From NCBI GenBank assembly GCA_030066195.1, contig JASJCB010000151.1:1-57558 (forward strand): 57,558 nt of DNA. Direction: 5' to 3'. Under the pieces are notes generated by a model that worked only from the letters and a program-made list of their open reading frames with translations, was not told the DNA's origin and did not search any database. The stretch comes from Acidobacteriota bacterium. GTDB lineage: Bacteria > Acidobacteriota > Holophagae > Acanthopleuribacterales > Acanthopleuribacteraceae. Shown in pieces: positions 17,047 through 25,833 of the stretch (the stretch's first letter is position 1; every line of letters begins with the position of its first letter). A program made the translations under genes and the position numbers.

Positions 17047-17673
17047 TTGTTTTACAGACTTGCCGCGGCGGCATTGGTGTTGACTTCCGGGTTGTTTGCC
17101 CAAGCACAAGAAGCTTCCACCGAAGAGGATTCCAAATACAAGGTCAAGATCAAGAATATCTGGGAAACCAGGGGCGATATGGTCCACACAAGAAATACGC
17201 CCGAATCCGAAGCTGATTTGAGCGCCATGAACCTGGTGGACCTGGCAGGCAATAAGGTTACGGCGGAACCAGGCAAGGTTACCGTGATCGAATACTGGTC
17301 CGTCAAAAGCGCGCCCACCAACCTGTATTGGAGTCGGGCCCGTGCTTTGGAACACGAGTACGCCGATGAAGAGGGCTTCCAGCTTTTGTCGATCAATTAT
17401 GACTATGTGCAATCCGGGAAGGGTCAAAGAAAAGCCGTCAAGGAATTCCTGAAAGACTACACCATGCCCAAGCTGGTTCTGATCGATAATGATGACGGCT
17501 TGCGCGATATATTCCAGATGCGAGGACCGATCTCCTACCTCCTGATCAATCACCGCGGGGTCTACACATACACCTTTCGGGGCGATGATCCCGGGGCCGC
17601 GGAATTTTTCGACCATGTCAAAAACGCGGTGGAATTTATGCGCCAGGACAAGATCAATAAAATAGAACCTTGA
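17047..17673 (+). CDS. Exported thioredoxin-fold protein lacking active-site cysteines
   Basis: I choose TTG 17047 as the start because GAGAGG lies 7 bases upstream and the signal peptide (LFYRLAAAALVLTSGLFAQAQ) begins there. An in-frame ATG at 16984 has no ribosome-binding site. The 208-residue chain has the TlpA/AhpC order: 'LSAMNLVDLAGNKVTAEPGKVTVIEYWS', then a helix, 'FQLLSINYDYV', 'KLVLIDNDDGLRDIFQMRGPISYLLINHRGVYTYTFRG'. The cis-Pro loop is present (GPISYLL). Where TlpA has W-C-x-x-C this protein has YWSVKSAPT, so it cannot act as a disulfide oxidoreductase. It is first of three genes ending at a shared terminator. It may bind or scaffold rather than catalyse. Confidence 0.65.
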   Translation: MFYRLAAAALVLTSGLFAQAQEASTEEDSKYKVKIKNIWETRGDMVHTRNTPESEADLSAMNLVDLAGNKVTAEPGKVTVIEYWSVKSAPTNLYWSRARALEHEYADEEGFQLLSINYDYVQSGKGQRKAVKEFLKDYTMPKLVLIDNDDGLRDIFQMRGPISYLLINHRGVYTYTFRGDDPGAAEFFDHVKNAVEFMRQDKINKIEP

Positions 17674-17689
17674 GCTTTGGAGACGGTCG

Positions 17690-18418
17690 ATGTTGTTGAC
17701 GCTGTTGATGTGTGCGTATGGTTTTCAGGCGCCGGGCATGGGGCCGAGCCTAGAGGAGCAGAGAGCCCGGCAAATGGAAGTGCTGCAGGAAGATGCTCGC
17801 GAGGCGGGCAAGATCTACAGCAAGATGATGATGGAAGGCATGGATGCGGATTTGCTGACACAATTGGGCAATGAATTCATAAAAGCCGCCAAACCTGTTC
17901 AAGCCAGGCGTTGTTTTGAACAGGCACTCAAACAAAAAGCAAATCACCCCGAGGCCATAAATGGAAAAACCAAGTCGGAAGAGCGCCTTGCTTTTCTCAA
18001 CGGCCGAATGGAAGAATTCACGAAACGAATGACCAAAGAGCAAAATTACCAGTATGGTTGTCGCTCCGCCGCGATTCTCTTCCACATGGGATACACGGAC
18101 CAATCCCTGGACCTCTTGGAGGATTTGGAACGCCAATTCGGCAGCATCGGCGAGATTACCTCGATGGAGCGCACCTTTGTAGAAGGCAACAAACTGAGAT
18201 ACGACTTGATGCGTCGAACAGCCAATGAGTTCGGTCGCAACGTTCAGTCGGGGAAGCTGGACCCGGCCCTCATCAAGCTGGGTGAATTGACCTTCCTGGG
18301 ACTGGGTGAAATCCCTTTCGATCCCTATATCGATCTGTTGAAAAAGCAATTCCCCGACAAACTCGATGGCGCCAGATTGAAAAAGGTGCTTAATTTTTTA
18401 GCCCCTGAAGAAGCCTGA
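17690..18418 (+). CDS. Exported TPR-like helical protein
   Basis: The 242-residue protein has a short hydrophobic N-terminus (MLLTLLMCAYGFQAP) consistent with a signal peptide. TPR-like helices follow (DADLLTQLGNEFIKAAKPVQARRCFEQALKQKANHPEAINGK; later AAILFHMGYTDQSLDLLEDLERQFG). No enzyme motif is visible. GGAG lies upstream of the ATG, and the gene starts 16 bases after the thioredoxin-like gene, so the two are cotranscribed. A periplasmic protein-protein adaptor is plausible; I cannot assign a partner. Confidence 0.6.
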   Translation: MLLTLLMCAYGFQAPGMGPSLEEQRARQMEVLQEDAREAGKIYSKMMMEGMDADLLTQLGNEFIKAAKPVQARRCFEQALKQKANHPEAINGKTKSEERLAFLNGRMEEFTKRMTKEQNYQYGCRSAAILFHMGYTDQSLDLLEDLERQFGSIGEITSMERTFVEGNKLRYDLMRRTANEFGRNVQSGKLDPALIKLGELTFLGLGEIPFDPYIDLLKKQFPDKLDGARLKKVLNFLAPEEA

Positions 18419-18462
18419 GCCGTCCAAGCACTTAGAGCAAGAAACCCCCAAGGAGAAGAGCG

Positions 18463-19026
18463 ATGCGTATATGGTTACTAATAATACTGTTGATAAGCAG
18501 TTTGGCTGTAACGGCTCAGTCCAATGTCTCGAAAACCGGCGACAAAGACCTTGAAAAGTTGATCAACAAGGTGGAGGGCCGGCAGAAAGACAAGAAACCG
18601 ATTTTCGCCATGAACTACACGCCCAAAAACGATTTGGAAAAAGAGGCCGTTGCGGCGATAGAGAAATACTGGAAATCGATGATCGATGAAGACATTATCA
18701 CCAGTTACGCCATGATGTGCGACGACTATCGCAAGGCGGTTTCCTTCAAGGATTATGCGAAGCAGGACCAGATCACCTTGAAGCACGTCGAGGTCAACAA
18801 CATTCAGTTCAAAGGCGAATGCGCCCGCGTTTCCGGGTGGATGAAAGGCAACACCAACACGCCCATGGGCACCATCAAGTTGGCCATGAAACAGTTCATC
18901 TCCAAGGAAGGCGATGAATGGCGTGTCTACAAAAACCCTTATGAGGTAGGCGGCATGACGCTCCCGAAGGGCCGAAAGATCAACCCGCCTTGCACATTTC
19001 CAAAACCACAACATCGGACCAACTAA
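18463..19026 (+). CDS. Small exported protein, NTF2/SnoaL-like fold suspected
   Basis: 187 residues: signal peptide MRIWLLIILLISSLAVTAQ, a lysine-rich linker, then NDLEKEAVAAIEKYWKSMIDEDIITSYAMMCDDYRKAVSFKDY and strands ending in EGDEWRVYKNP. A long helix with 'Y/W-x-x-l-x-x-x-D-x-x-x-x-Y' followed by four strands is how NTF2-like domains usually read. The fold call is inference. AAGGAG precedes the ATG. It closes a three-gene operon (17047-19026) of exported proteins, ending at the terminator 9 bases downstream. Confidence 0.6.
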   Translation: MRIWLLIILLISSLAVTAQSNVSKTGDKDLEKLINKVEGRQKDKKPIFAMNYTPKNDLEKEAVAAIEKYWKSMIDEDIITSYAMMCDDYRKAVSFKDYAKQDQITLKHVEVNNIQFKGECARVSGWMKGNTNTPMGTIKLAMKQFISKEGDEWRVYKNPYEVGGMTLPKGRKINPPCTFPKPQHRTN

Positions 19027-19034
19027 ACGGCCGC

Positions 19035-19063
19035 AAAGCTCATCCCCCGGATGAGCTTTTTTT
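19035..19063 (+). terminator. Rho-independent terminator of the 17047-19026 operon
   Basis: A perfect 9-base stem AAAGCTCAT / ATGAGCTTT with a 7-base loop is followed by a T run (19057-19063). Confidence 0.9.
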
Positions 19064-19142
19064 ATGCCCGGCAAAAGATGCCGAGGCATGTAAAGAATCG
19101 AACAGTGCGCCTTCTCACTGGCCTTATTGTGAGAAATGGGTG

Positions 19143-19148
19143 TATAAT
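19143..19148 (+). promoter_or_regulatory. Candidate -10 element
   Basis: Consensus TATAAT preceded by TG lies in the 399-base gap 19027-19425. No good -35 sits 16-18 bases upstream. If used, it gives a ~270-base leader before the gene at 19426. Nothing else was recognised in that gap. Confidence 0.3.
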
Positions 19149-19425
19149 GCGCAGTCGGATTGGGTCTAACGGGGCAGGGTTTACACATCGTATGCTTTAA
19201 GGCCAGGCAAAATTAACCGTCTATCCAGCAAAATTACAAACCTTTATCCATGCTTGATGAGTCCCGGTCAACGCATTGACTCGGCAGTCTTGGAGACGCC
19301 GGAAACAAACACGGATTAGCTAATTGATAGACCTTAAAGTCAGATTTATCCCAAATCAGTGATGTACGCTGCTAGTGGCACTGATGTTGCAAGTTTTTTG
19401 GAACGTGACGTGAGTAGGAGGAAAA

Positions 19426-22245
19426 ATGTTCAGTCATTCCCAAATAGCAAAAGTGGCTTGGTTTGCCCTTTTTGCGGCTGTTCCCATGGCCTGGGGACAG
19501 GATTACACGGTGGAGGGCGGCACCACATCTACCGGATCGTTCCTGTTACGCCTCGATGAGACGTTGACCGTGACCTATAACGTAGACGGGCCCGGCGGGG
19601 TGGTCGTTCCTGTATTAGTACCGAAAAATGCGGCCCAGGCCGACTCGATCGTTGCTACCTGGCAAGGAACCGCACCCACCAGTAATTTGAGCAACCTGGT
19701 TTTCGATATCCACTTGTATGACAACCCGGCCCTGTGCGGCCAGACCTTTGAATTTGACTTGCTATTTTACTCCCCCGGTTCCGATACTCCGGAAAAAGCA
19801 CAATCGTCGAGCCTGCTGAACTTCGGAACCAGTTCTGACGGCTTGATTACCCTTGACCAGGTGATCCTGGAAATGATCGAAAGTCCTCCGTTCCCTTTGA
19901 GCGGCGGTATCAAAAGCGATCCCATGCGCATTCGCAGCCATACTTTTGACGATCTGGAAGGCAAACGGCTGTACTGGTATGCAGACTGGAACCTGCAGGG
20001 ATACTACACGCCGGATAACTTCGGCGCTGTCTTTCTCTTCTTCTTCTGGACTTTGAATGCCAATAGCTGCTTCTTTCAGTTGGGAAGCGATCTCATTCCC
20101 AACGCCCCGGACCTTCTGGTTCAAGGACAGGTGATCGACAATACGGTTTCTCCCTCCCGAGAAATCGAAACGCACCCTTTGGGCGGCGCGGGCAATTTTG
20201 GAACCCTGGGAACCGGTATCAACGTTTTCGACATTACCGATGTGACCCTGGCCAATACCAACTGCGATTTGCCGGGTAACAGCACGCCTACCGTTGCCGA
20301 AGCCATCGATTTCTTGAGCCAAGGCGCCAATTGGGAAACCACCTATTGGTACTCCGGCGGCGTGAGCATCATCCTTCGTAACTTCAGGGTTTATATAGGA
20401 TCTGAGGGCGGTTGCACCGCCTTGGTGGACAACTTCGACGAACCTCCCACTGACTCCAACTTCCAAATTCGCAATTTCGAACTCTCCTCAAACGGCGATA
20501 TCTCCGCGGACCTGACCGTTCCCTCCGGTTGGCGTCAAAGCGTCTCGGAACTGAAACAAAACTTCGAAGTCCAGTATTTCCTGCGCACCGATTCCTCCTA
20601 CCGCTCCTTGAGTGCCGGTTCGCGAGACCTGACCCTTTCGGCCAGTAGCGGTGAGGAAATTTTAGACCCCCGCGATTACTACCTGGAAGCTCGGATCAGG
20701 CGCACCGATACGGGCGCCGAAGTAAGCATCACCAACCGCGAAAACAATCACAATATCAACTATGACCTGGTGGCCGGAAACATTGACTTCGACGGCGACG
20801 AGGAGCCCCTGGGCCAGGATGACGAGATCCTGGACCCCGGCGAAACGGTCACCATTCCCTTCCGTATCGAGGCAGCTTCCGGTGAGACCCTCCCCGATGT
20901 TACCTGGACTTCCGGCGTTGTGGTGGACGACGACGAGGACGACAGACCGGAAGCTTCCGACACGCTGATCACCGGCGGGCAGCAAACCGTTGACGGCACC
21001 AATTTCATTGTGGACAGCGTTGATGTCGGCGGCGTCGCCGGCAACGTATCCTACAATATCTCCGCAACCTTCGAGCTGCTGACGGCCCCCGACCAAAAGC
21101 CGGTCTGGTTCTTCGTTGAAGGACGCTTCACGGACCCGGTCACCAACTCGCCGACCAGCTTCCGTCGCTATGTCGACTTGAGTGATGAGTTGAACACCGT
21201 TCGTGACCTCAACGCTCAGGACACCCGGCTGCGTTCCCCGTTCGACTTCTCGGTCAGCTCCTATACCTCGGAAGGCTGGACTGCCGACTCGGAGACGGGC
21301 AACCGCGGCGCTTCCGGTTGGCTGTACAACACCAGCGGCAGCCTCGGTCCCTGGATAGGAGAAGGCGACACCAGCTCTTCGGCGGACGGCACGACCTATT
21401 GGTTGCGCACACCCGTGTTCCTGCTCGGGAACAACACCAAGCTGGAATTCAACCACCTTACCCAGTTCTCCTTCAACCAGTCGGGCGGCTTGTTGGAATA
21501 CCGCACCCGTCCGGACAATGGCAATTGGACCGAATGGAGTAACCTGATCACCGATCATGGTTCCACGAACTATTACAACCCCAACCCCTTTCCCAGCTCG
21601 CCCCCGTCCTACCTTTCCGGCGAGCGGGTTTGGATGACCAACGAATCTACCACCCAGAACGTTACCGTCAATATTCCTCAGTCGTTGACCAACCAGTACG
21701 GCGGCGAGGGCGAAATCCAATTCCGTTTCCTCTTCCAAGACCCCTCTTTGGAATTTACCGGGAACCGGAGTGACGGTCCCACCCACTGGGAAGTGAACGA
21801 CTTCGATTACGAAACGCGCAAGATCCTCGAGGATAATATCTTCCGCATCGATCTGGACAGCCTGGCCCTTGACGCTTGCGACTCCACGCTGACCTTCTAC
21901 CCCGACGCGCCCGAGCACTACTCCAACCTGGATTTCTTCTGGTACGAGAATCTGTCCGATCTGTTCGCGGACAGAAGCACTTTCGTGGACGGCGACCCGG
22001 AGATCCCCTTCAACACCTCGCTTCAGGGCGACTACGACTTCTATGTCCGTGTGGTCTTTCAAGGTACGGAGCGAATCTACAACGTGAAGGTAGAACGCGG
22101 ACCCGATGGTTGCGGTCCCGGTCCCTGCATCGAAGCGGGGGAAATCCTGGGCGAACTTCGCGAGGAGTCGGGCGGCTGGCCTGAAACGCGAAACGTCGTC
22201 GATTTCCTGCGCATCCTGGACCAGGTTTGCGACACCAACCTGTAA
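19426..22245 (+). CDS. Large secreted multidomain protein of unknown function
   Basis: 939 residues with signal peptide (ending AVPMAWGQ) and a strong AGGAGG site 5 bases before the ATG. The N-terminal half is beta-rich with several cysteines. Around residues 445-470 is DFDGDEEPLGQDDEILDPGETVTIPF, an Asp-rich, possibly Ca-binding stretch leading into a 'DPGEtvt' beta-sandwich of the kind found in secreted proteases and adhesins. Residues ~605-800 (SSYTSEGWTADSETGNRGASGWL … SPPSYLSGERVWMTNES … HWEVNDFDYE) resemble jelly-roll domains of the MAM/immune inhibitor A type. The C-terminus has a Cys-rich GPDGCGPGPCIEAG and a helical tail. No protease motif is present. Probably an extracellular adhesin or matrix protein. 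Confidence 0.65.
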   Translation: MFSHSQIAKVAWFALFAAVPMAWGQDYTVEGGTTSTGSFLLRLDETLTVTYNVDGPGGVVVPVLVPKNAAQADSIVATWQGTAPTSNLSNLVFDIHLYDNPALCGQTFEFDLLFYSPGSDTPEKAQSSSLLNFGTSSDGLITLDQVILEMIESPPFPLSGGIKSDPMRIRSHTFDDLEGKRLYWYADWNLQGYYTPDNFGAVFLFFFWTLNANSCFFQLGSDLIPNAPDLLVQGQVIDNTVSPSREIETHPLGGAGNFGTLGTGINVFDITDVTLANTNCDLPGNSTPTVAEAIDFLSQGANWETTYWYSGGVSIILRNFRVYIGSEGGCTALVDNFDEPPTDSNFQIRNFELSSNGDISADLTVPSGWRQSVSELKQNFEVQYFLRTDSSYRSLSAGSRDLTLSASSGEEILDPRDYYLEARIRRTDTGAEVSITNRENNHNINYDLVAGNIDFDGDEEPLGQDDEILDPGETVTIPFRIEAASGETLPDVTWTSGVVVDDDEDDRPEASDTLITGGQQTVDGTNFIVDSVDVGGVAGNVSYNISATFELLTAPDQKPVWFFVEGRFTDPVTNSPTSFRRYVDLSDELNTVRDLNAQDTRLRSPFDFSVSSYTSEGWTADSETGNRGASGWLYNTSGSLGPWIGEGDTSSSADGTTYWLRTPVFLLGNNTKLEFNHLTQFSFNQSGGLLEYRTRPDNGNWTEWSNLITDHGSTNYYNPNPFPSSPPSYLSGERVWMTNESTTQNVTVNIPQSLTNQYGGEGEIQFRFLFQDPSLEFTGNRSDGPTHWEVNDFDYETRKILEDNIFRIDLDSLALDACDSTLTFYPDAPEHYSNLDFFWYENLSDLFADRSTFVDGDPEIPFNTSLQGDYDFYVRVVFQGTERIYNVKVERGPDGCGPGPCIEAGEILGELREESGGWPETRNVVDFLRILDQVCDTNL

Positions 22246-22268
22246 TCTGAATTTTCACCTGAATACCG

Positions 22269-22298
22269 AAAAGGCTCTCCCTCGGGAGGGCCTTTTTA
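22269..22298. terminator. Bidirectional terminator between convergent genes
   Basis: AAAGGCTCTCCC pairs with GGGAGGGCCTTT (one T-G pair), with a T run on the plus side and an A run before it that serves the minus strand. It sits between the secreted protein (+) and the mannosidase (-). Confidence 0.8.
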
Positions 22299-25200
22299 CT
22301 TTTTCACCCGGTAGAGTTTGAAAGTTCGGATCTCGAACGGCGCCATGGCGACATGGTAGCGACGACGGTCAGCTGTTTGCCGCTCGCCGTTCTCCCACTC
22401 CAGCAGGTTGGTTTCCACCAGTCGTTCATAACCCGGCCCCGGGGTGAGGGTTGCGCTTTGGCGAATGCCCGCGCGTTCCACCAGCCGGATGATCAGGCAG
22501 TCTTCCTTCTCCGCCCTCTTCAGCGCTTCCAGGGTGATCGTACCCCTCTCCGACGTCAGTTTACAAGGCGGGCGCACGCTGTTTGCGCTGTATCCATTGA
22601 AGAGACGAACGCCGTCGTTCAAGGATGCGGCATGGCGCAGTAGTTCTTCCTCGGTGACAAAGGGCAGCAGTGCGTAGGTAAATCGATGAGCGCCCTGATC
22701 CGCGTCCGGGTCAGGGTAATTCGGCGCGCGCAGCAGGTTCAGGTCCAGCACATGGTCCTGCACCCGATAGCCGTATTTGCAGTCGTTGAGCAGGGCTACG
22801 CCGAAGCCGGCCTCGCGCAAGGCCGCGAAGCGATGGCCCGCCGCTTCGAAACGCGCCGCGTCCCAACTGGTATTGGCGTGCGTGGGCCGGGTGACCGTGC
22901 CGAATTGGATATCGAACAGGGCTTCATCCGTCCGCACGTTCACCGGAAAGGCTGTCCGCAACATCTTGTGCTTTTCGCGCCAGTCCACCGAGGTCACGAA
23001 ATCCAGGCGCGGCCCGCCCCCGCCCAGGATGACATCTTGCACCAAAGATGATTGACCGACGGTCATGCGAAAGCGCAAGCTCTTGCGCACGGGTCCGTCA
23101 GCCAGGCGCTCTACATTACTCACACGGGCCGTTTCCAAAACCTGGTTTCGATAGAAGACGTCAACATCCCAGGCGTCCCAGTTGTTGGGGTGGTCATCGT
23201 ATAGGGACAACCGATTACCGAATGCCCCTTCGACCAGGCACTCTCTGGCGCGATTCTTGTCGTGCGCTCCGATCAGGGCGCCGTCTTGATTGAATTCATA
23301 GCGGGCGTAAGCGTTTTCCAAGACCAGTTTTTCGGAGGCGGCGGACTTGCCTGTATAGGGTTCGCCCTTGCGCAAAGTCACCAGGTCGTTCCCCGGGGCC
23401 ATGACCAGGGCCGTCGGCGTTTCACCGTCGTGTTGAACGGGCACGTCTCTGCCGGTGTCGTCATGAACCCGCAAGCCGGCCCAGGCATTGGGCAGCACCA
23501 CCGGTCCGTAAAAGGGATAGCAGGACGGATTGTAAACTACCATGGCCTCGGTATCCCGTTTGAACAGTGCGTCCGCGGTACGACCCAAAAGGTCTTCGCA
23601 GGTATTCAAGACATCGGTGTGTTCCGCCTCGGTAACCTTGTAAACCTCGTTGATGCTGGAGCCGGGGAGGATGTCGTGGAACTGGTTCAGCAGTACCTTC
23701 TTCCAGGCTTCATCCAGGGTTCGGGCCGGGTACTCGTCCGAGGGCAGGCAACAGCATAACTGCTCCACGGCGAATAGCGTCCGTTCCAGCATGCGATTGC
23801 CTCGTTTGGTGCGCGCCTGCGTGGTCAGCGTACCGCGATGGAGTTCCAGATAAAGTTCGCCTACCCAGGTGGGCAGGTCGTCGGCATGCTCGGCAAGGCG
23901 CTCGAAGAAGTCCGCGGCCTTGCCGAAGCGCACCTTGGGCGCTCCCTCCAAGTCCGCCATGCGCTGCCCCAACTCGATATTCTCTTCCTTGGGACCGCCG
24001 CCGCCGTCGCCCACGCCGAACAGGCTCATAAACTCGTCCAGAAAACCGCGCTCGGCGAAGTTGTCGCGGCCCGGCACCAGGTATTGCGTGTCCAGTTGGC
24101 TATTGTAGGTGTTCTCGGGCGGGAAATGGGCCAGGACCTCGGAACCGTCGATGCCGCGCCAACGGAAGGTGTGGTGCGGAAAGGTATTGAACTGGTTCCA
24201 CGAAATCTTCTGGGTCAGGAAATAGTCCATCCCCGCCTTCTTGAGAATCTGCGGCAGGGCCGCCGAATAACCGAAGACATCGGGCAGCCACAGGTGATTC
24301 ACATCGACGCCGAACTCATCGCGGAAGAAATTCTTGCCGTGCAGCACCTGGCGTACCATGGATTCCCCTGAAATCAGGTTACAGTCGGCCTCCACCCACA
24401 TACCGCCCTGGCATTCCCAAGCGCCGGCGGCGACCAGTTCCTTGATTTTGTCGTAGAGTTGCGGGTGATGCTGCTTGACGAAGGCATAATGCTGAGGCTG
24501 CGAGGCGCCGAAGACATAGCCGGGATAACGCTCGATCAAAGCCGCCTGGCTTGCAAAGGTACGCGCGCACTTGCGCACGGTCTCGCGTACGGGCCAAAGC
24601 CAGGCCGTGTCGATATGCGCATGACCCACGGCCAGACAGGTTAAATCGGCGGCCGCCGCGGGTGATGACAGAACGGGTTGCAACAATGTCCGGCATCGGC
24701 TGACGGCCTCGTCGCTACCGTCCCAGGCGTCGAGAGCCTTGTTCACGCCGTACAGGACGCGCATCCGGCGCACCCCGTTCTCGGGCAGGGTCTTCAGCAG
24801 GCCCAAACAGGTGCGTAGATCCAACCGGAGTTCGTGCCGTTCCCGATCGAAAACCCGCAGTTCGGCAGCCTCAAATTTGGCATCGTAATGGCCCCACCGA
24901 TTGGGGTGGGCCGGGCCCGGATCCGTTTCGGTAAACAAGCCGAACAAGCCGTTGGACGAGGCTTCCACCCAAAAATCCACGGTTTCACCGCCCTGGCAAT
25001 GGTCGTGAAGCGGCAGCAGATCGCGATTGAAATCGTGTTTGAAGACAGAGCCGTTACTCAATCCCTGCAAGGCCTCACCGGCGACCGAGAGCACCAGGCC
25101 CTCGCCGCCCACATCCAGGCGCGCAACCACTTCCAGGCCGCGCCAATCCTTGGGAACGGCCCCGGTAAAATGAAACCAGGCGGTTTCCCAGCGCGAGCCC

Positions 25201-25382
25201 CAAACGGTTCCGGGCGAAATCGGCCGATAGGCGCCCCGGCTCCGTTTCGCAAAAGGAACGGGGTCTTTGCAATGCCAATATTGGGCGGTCAGCGGGTGTT
25301 GCTGCTTCAAAATCCCGTCCGCCACACGATCCATGGCCCGTTCCAGCCTGGTGACATAAAGCTCGATATGTTTTTTGTCCAT
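22296..25382 (-). CDS. Alpha-mannosidase, glycoside hydrolase family 38
   Basis: 1028 residues, the normal size for bacterial GH38 enzymes. It carries GHAHIDTAWLWP (about 251-262), whose His and Asp bind the catalytic metal, and LWLPDVFGYSAALPQI (about 363-378), whose Asp is the nucleophile. Other family blocks include GGMWVEADCNLISGESMVRQ, FLTQKISWNQFN and the C-terminal beta-domains. The enzyme removes alpha-linked mannose with retention. No signal peptide is visible, so it is likely cytoplasmic and works on imported oligosaccharide. I start at ATG 25382 (GAGG upstream), since the longer frame to 25505 has no support. It appears to be a single gene. Confidence 0.92.
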   Translation of the reverse strand: MDKKHIELYVTRLERAMDRVADGILKQQHPLTAQYWHCKDPVPFAKRSRGAYRPISPGTVWGSRWETAWFHFTGAVPKDWRGLEVVARLDVGGEGLVLSVAGEALQGLSNGSVFKHDFNRDLLPLHDHCQGGETVDFWVEASSNGLFGLFTETDPGPAHPNRWGHYDAKFEAAELRVFDRERHELRLDLRTCLGLLKTLPENGVRRMRVLYGVNKALDAWDGSDEAVSRCRTLLQPVLSSPAAAADLTCLAVGHAHIDTAWLWPVRETVRKCARTFASQAALIERYPGYVFGASQPQHYAFVKQHHPQLYDKIKELVAAGAWECQGGMWVEADCNLISGESMVRQVLHGKNFFRDEFGVDVNHLWLPDVFGYSAALPQILKKAGMDYFLTQKISWNQFNTFPHHTFRWRGIDGSEVLAHFPPENTYNSQLDTQYLVPGRDNFAERGFLDEFMSLFGVGDGGGGPKEENIELGQRMADLEGAPKVRFGKAADFFERLAEHADDLPTWVGELYLELHRGTLTTQARTKRGNRMLERTLFAVEQLCCCLPSDEYPARTLDEAWKKVLLNQFHDILPGSSINEVYKVTEAEHTDVLNTCEDLLGRTADALFKRDTEAMVVYNPSCYPFYGPVVLPNAWAGLRVHDDTGRDVPVQHDGETPTALVMAPGNDLVTLRKGEPYTGKSAASEKLVLENAYARYEFNQDGALIGAHDKNRARECLVEGAFGNRLSLYDDHPNNWDAWDVDVFYRNQVLETARVSNVERLADGPVRKSLRFRMTVGQSSLVQDVILGGGGPRLDFVTSVDWREKHKMLRTAFPVNVRTDEALFDIQFGTVTRPTHANTSWDAARFEAAGHRFAALREAGFGVALLNDCKYGYRVQDHVLDLNLLRAPNYPDPDADQGAHRFTYALLPFVTEEELLRHAASLNDGVRLFNGYSANSVRPPCKLTSERGTITLEALKRAEKEDCLIIRLVERAGIRQSATLTPGPGYERLVETNLLEWENGERQTADRRRYHVAMAPFEIRTFKLYRVKK

Positions 25383-25462
25383 GTAAGTCCTCGTTAATTC
25401 CGGTTTCATTATAGCCGGAGTCGACGCGGCTTGACCATAATCGCCGGCTTTAGTACGAAATA

Positions 25463-25717
25463 ACGGAGAGACGAATGTCATGTTGCGGGCAACTCCACGT
25501 TCCATCCAGGTCCGGTCGAAGCAACGGCTCTCAACAACATGGAAGGCAAACTCGGCCTGTCCCCGGCCGACAGGGCCGGAGTCGGCGACGCCCCGCAGGG
25601 CGATTCCGGCGACCTGGCCAAAATCTACGAGTTAGCCGGGGGGCGATTCTCGGCTTGTGGGCGCACCCGGGAGCGTCGCTTCGTTTCAACGCTCCTTGAC
25701 GCCGATCGTCGGCAATA
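25463..25717 (+). pseudogene. Possible remnant of a P27-type small terminase-like gene
   Basis: In the 451-base gap 25383-25833 an 84-residue frame reads like protein (…GPVEATALNNMEGKLGLSPADRAGV…). The 'x-L-x-x-x-E-x-x-L-G-L-S-P-x-x-R-A-x-V' pattern resembles the C-terminus of phage P27-family small terminase subunits. It has no start codon with a ribosome-binding site, and a stop (25460-25462) bounds it upstream. I treat it as a possible phage-gene fragment; a chance frame is not excluded. Confidence 0.25.
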
Positions 25718-25833
25718 ACCGACGATTCGGGATGCTGTTACCTCTTCACACCGCGTGTTTCAAGGCTTTAAGTCCCTTCTTCGCATTGGCACCATTCGTG
25801 TAATACCGCCGGCATAATTGAAGGAGGCACACG

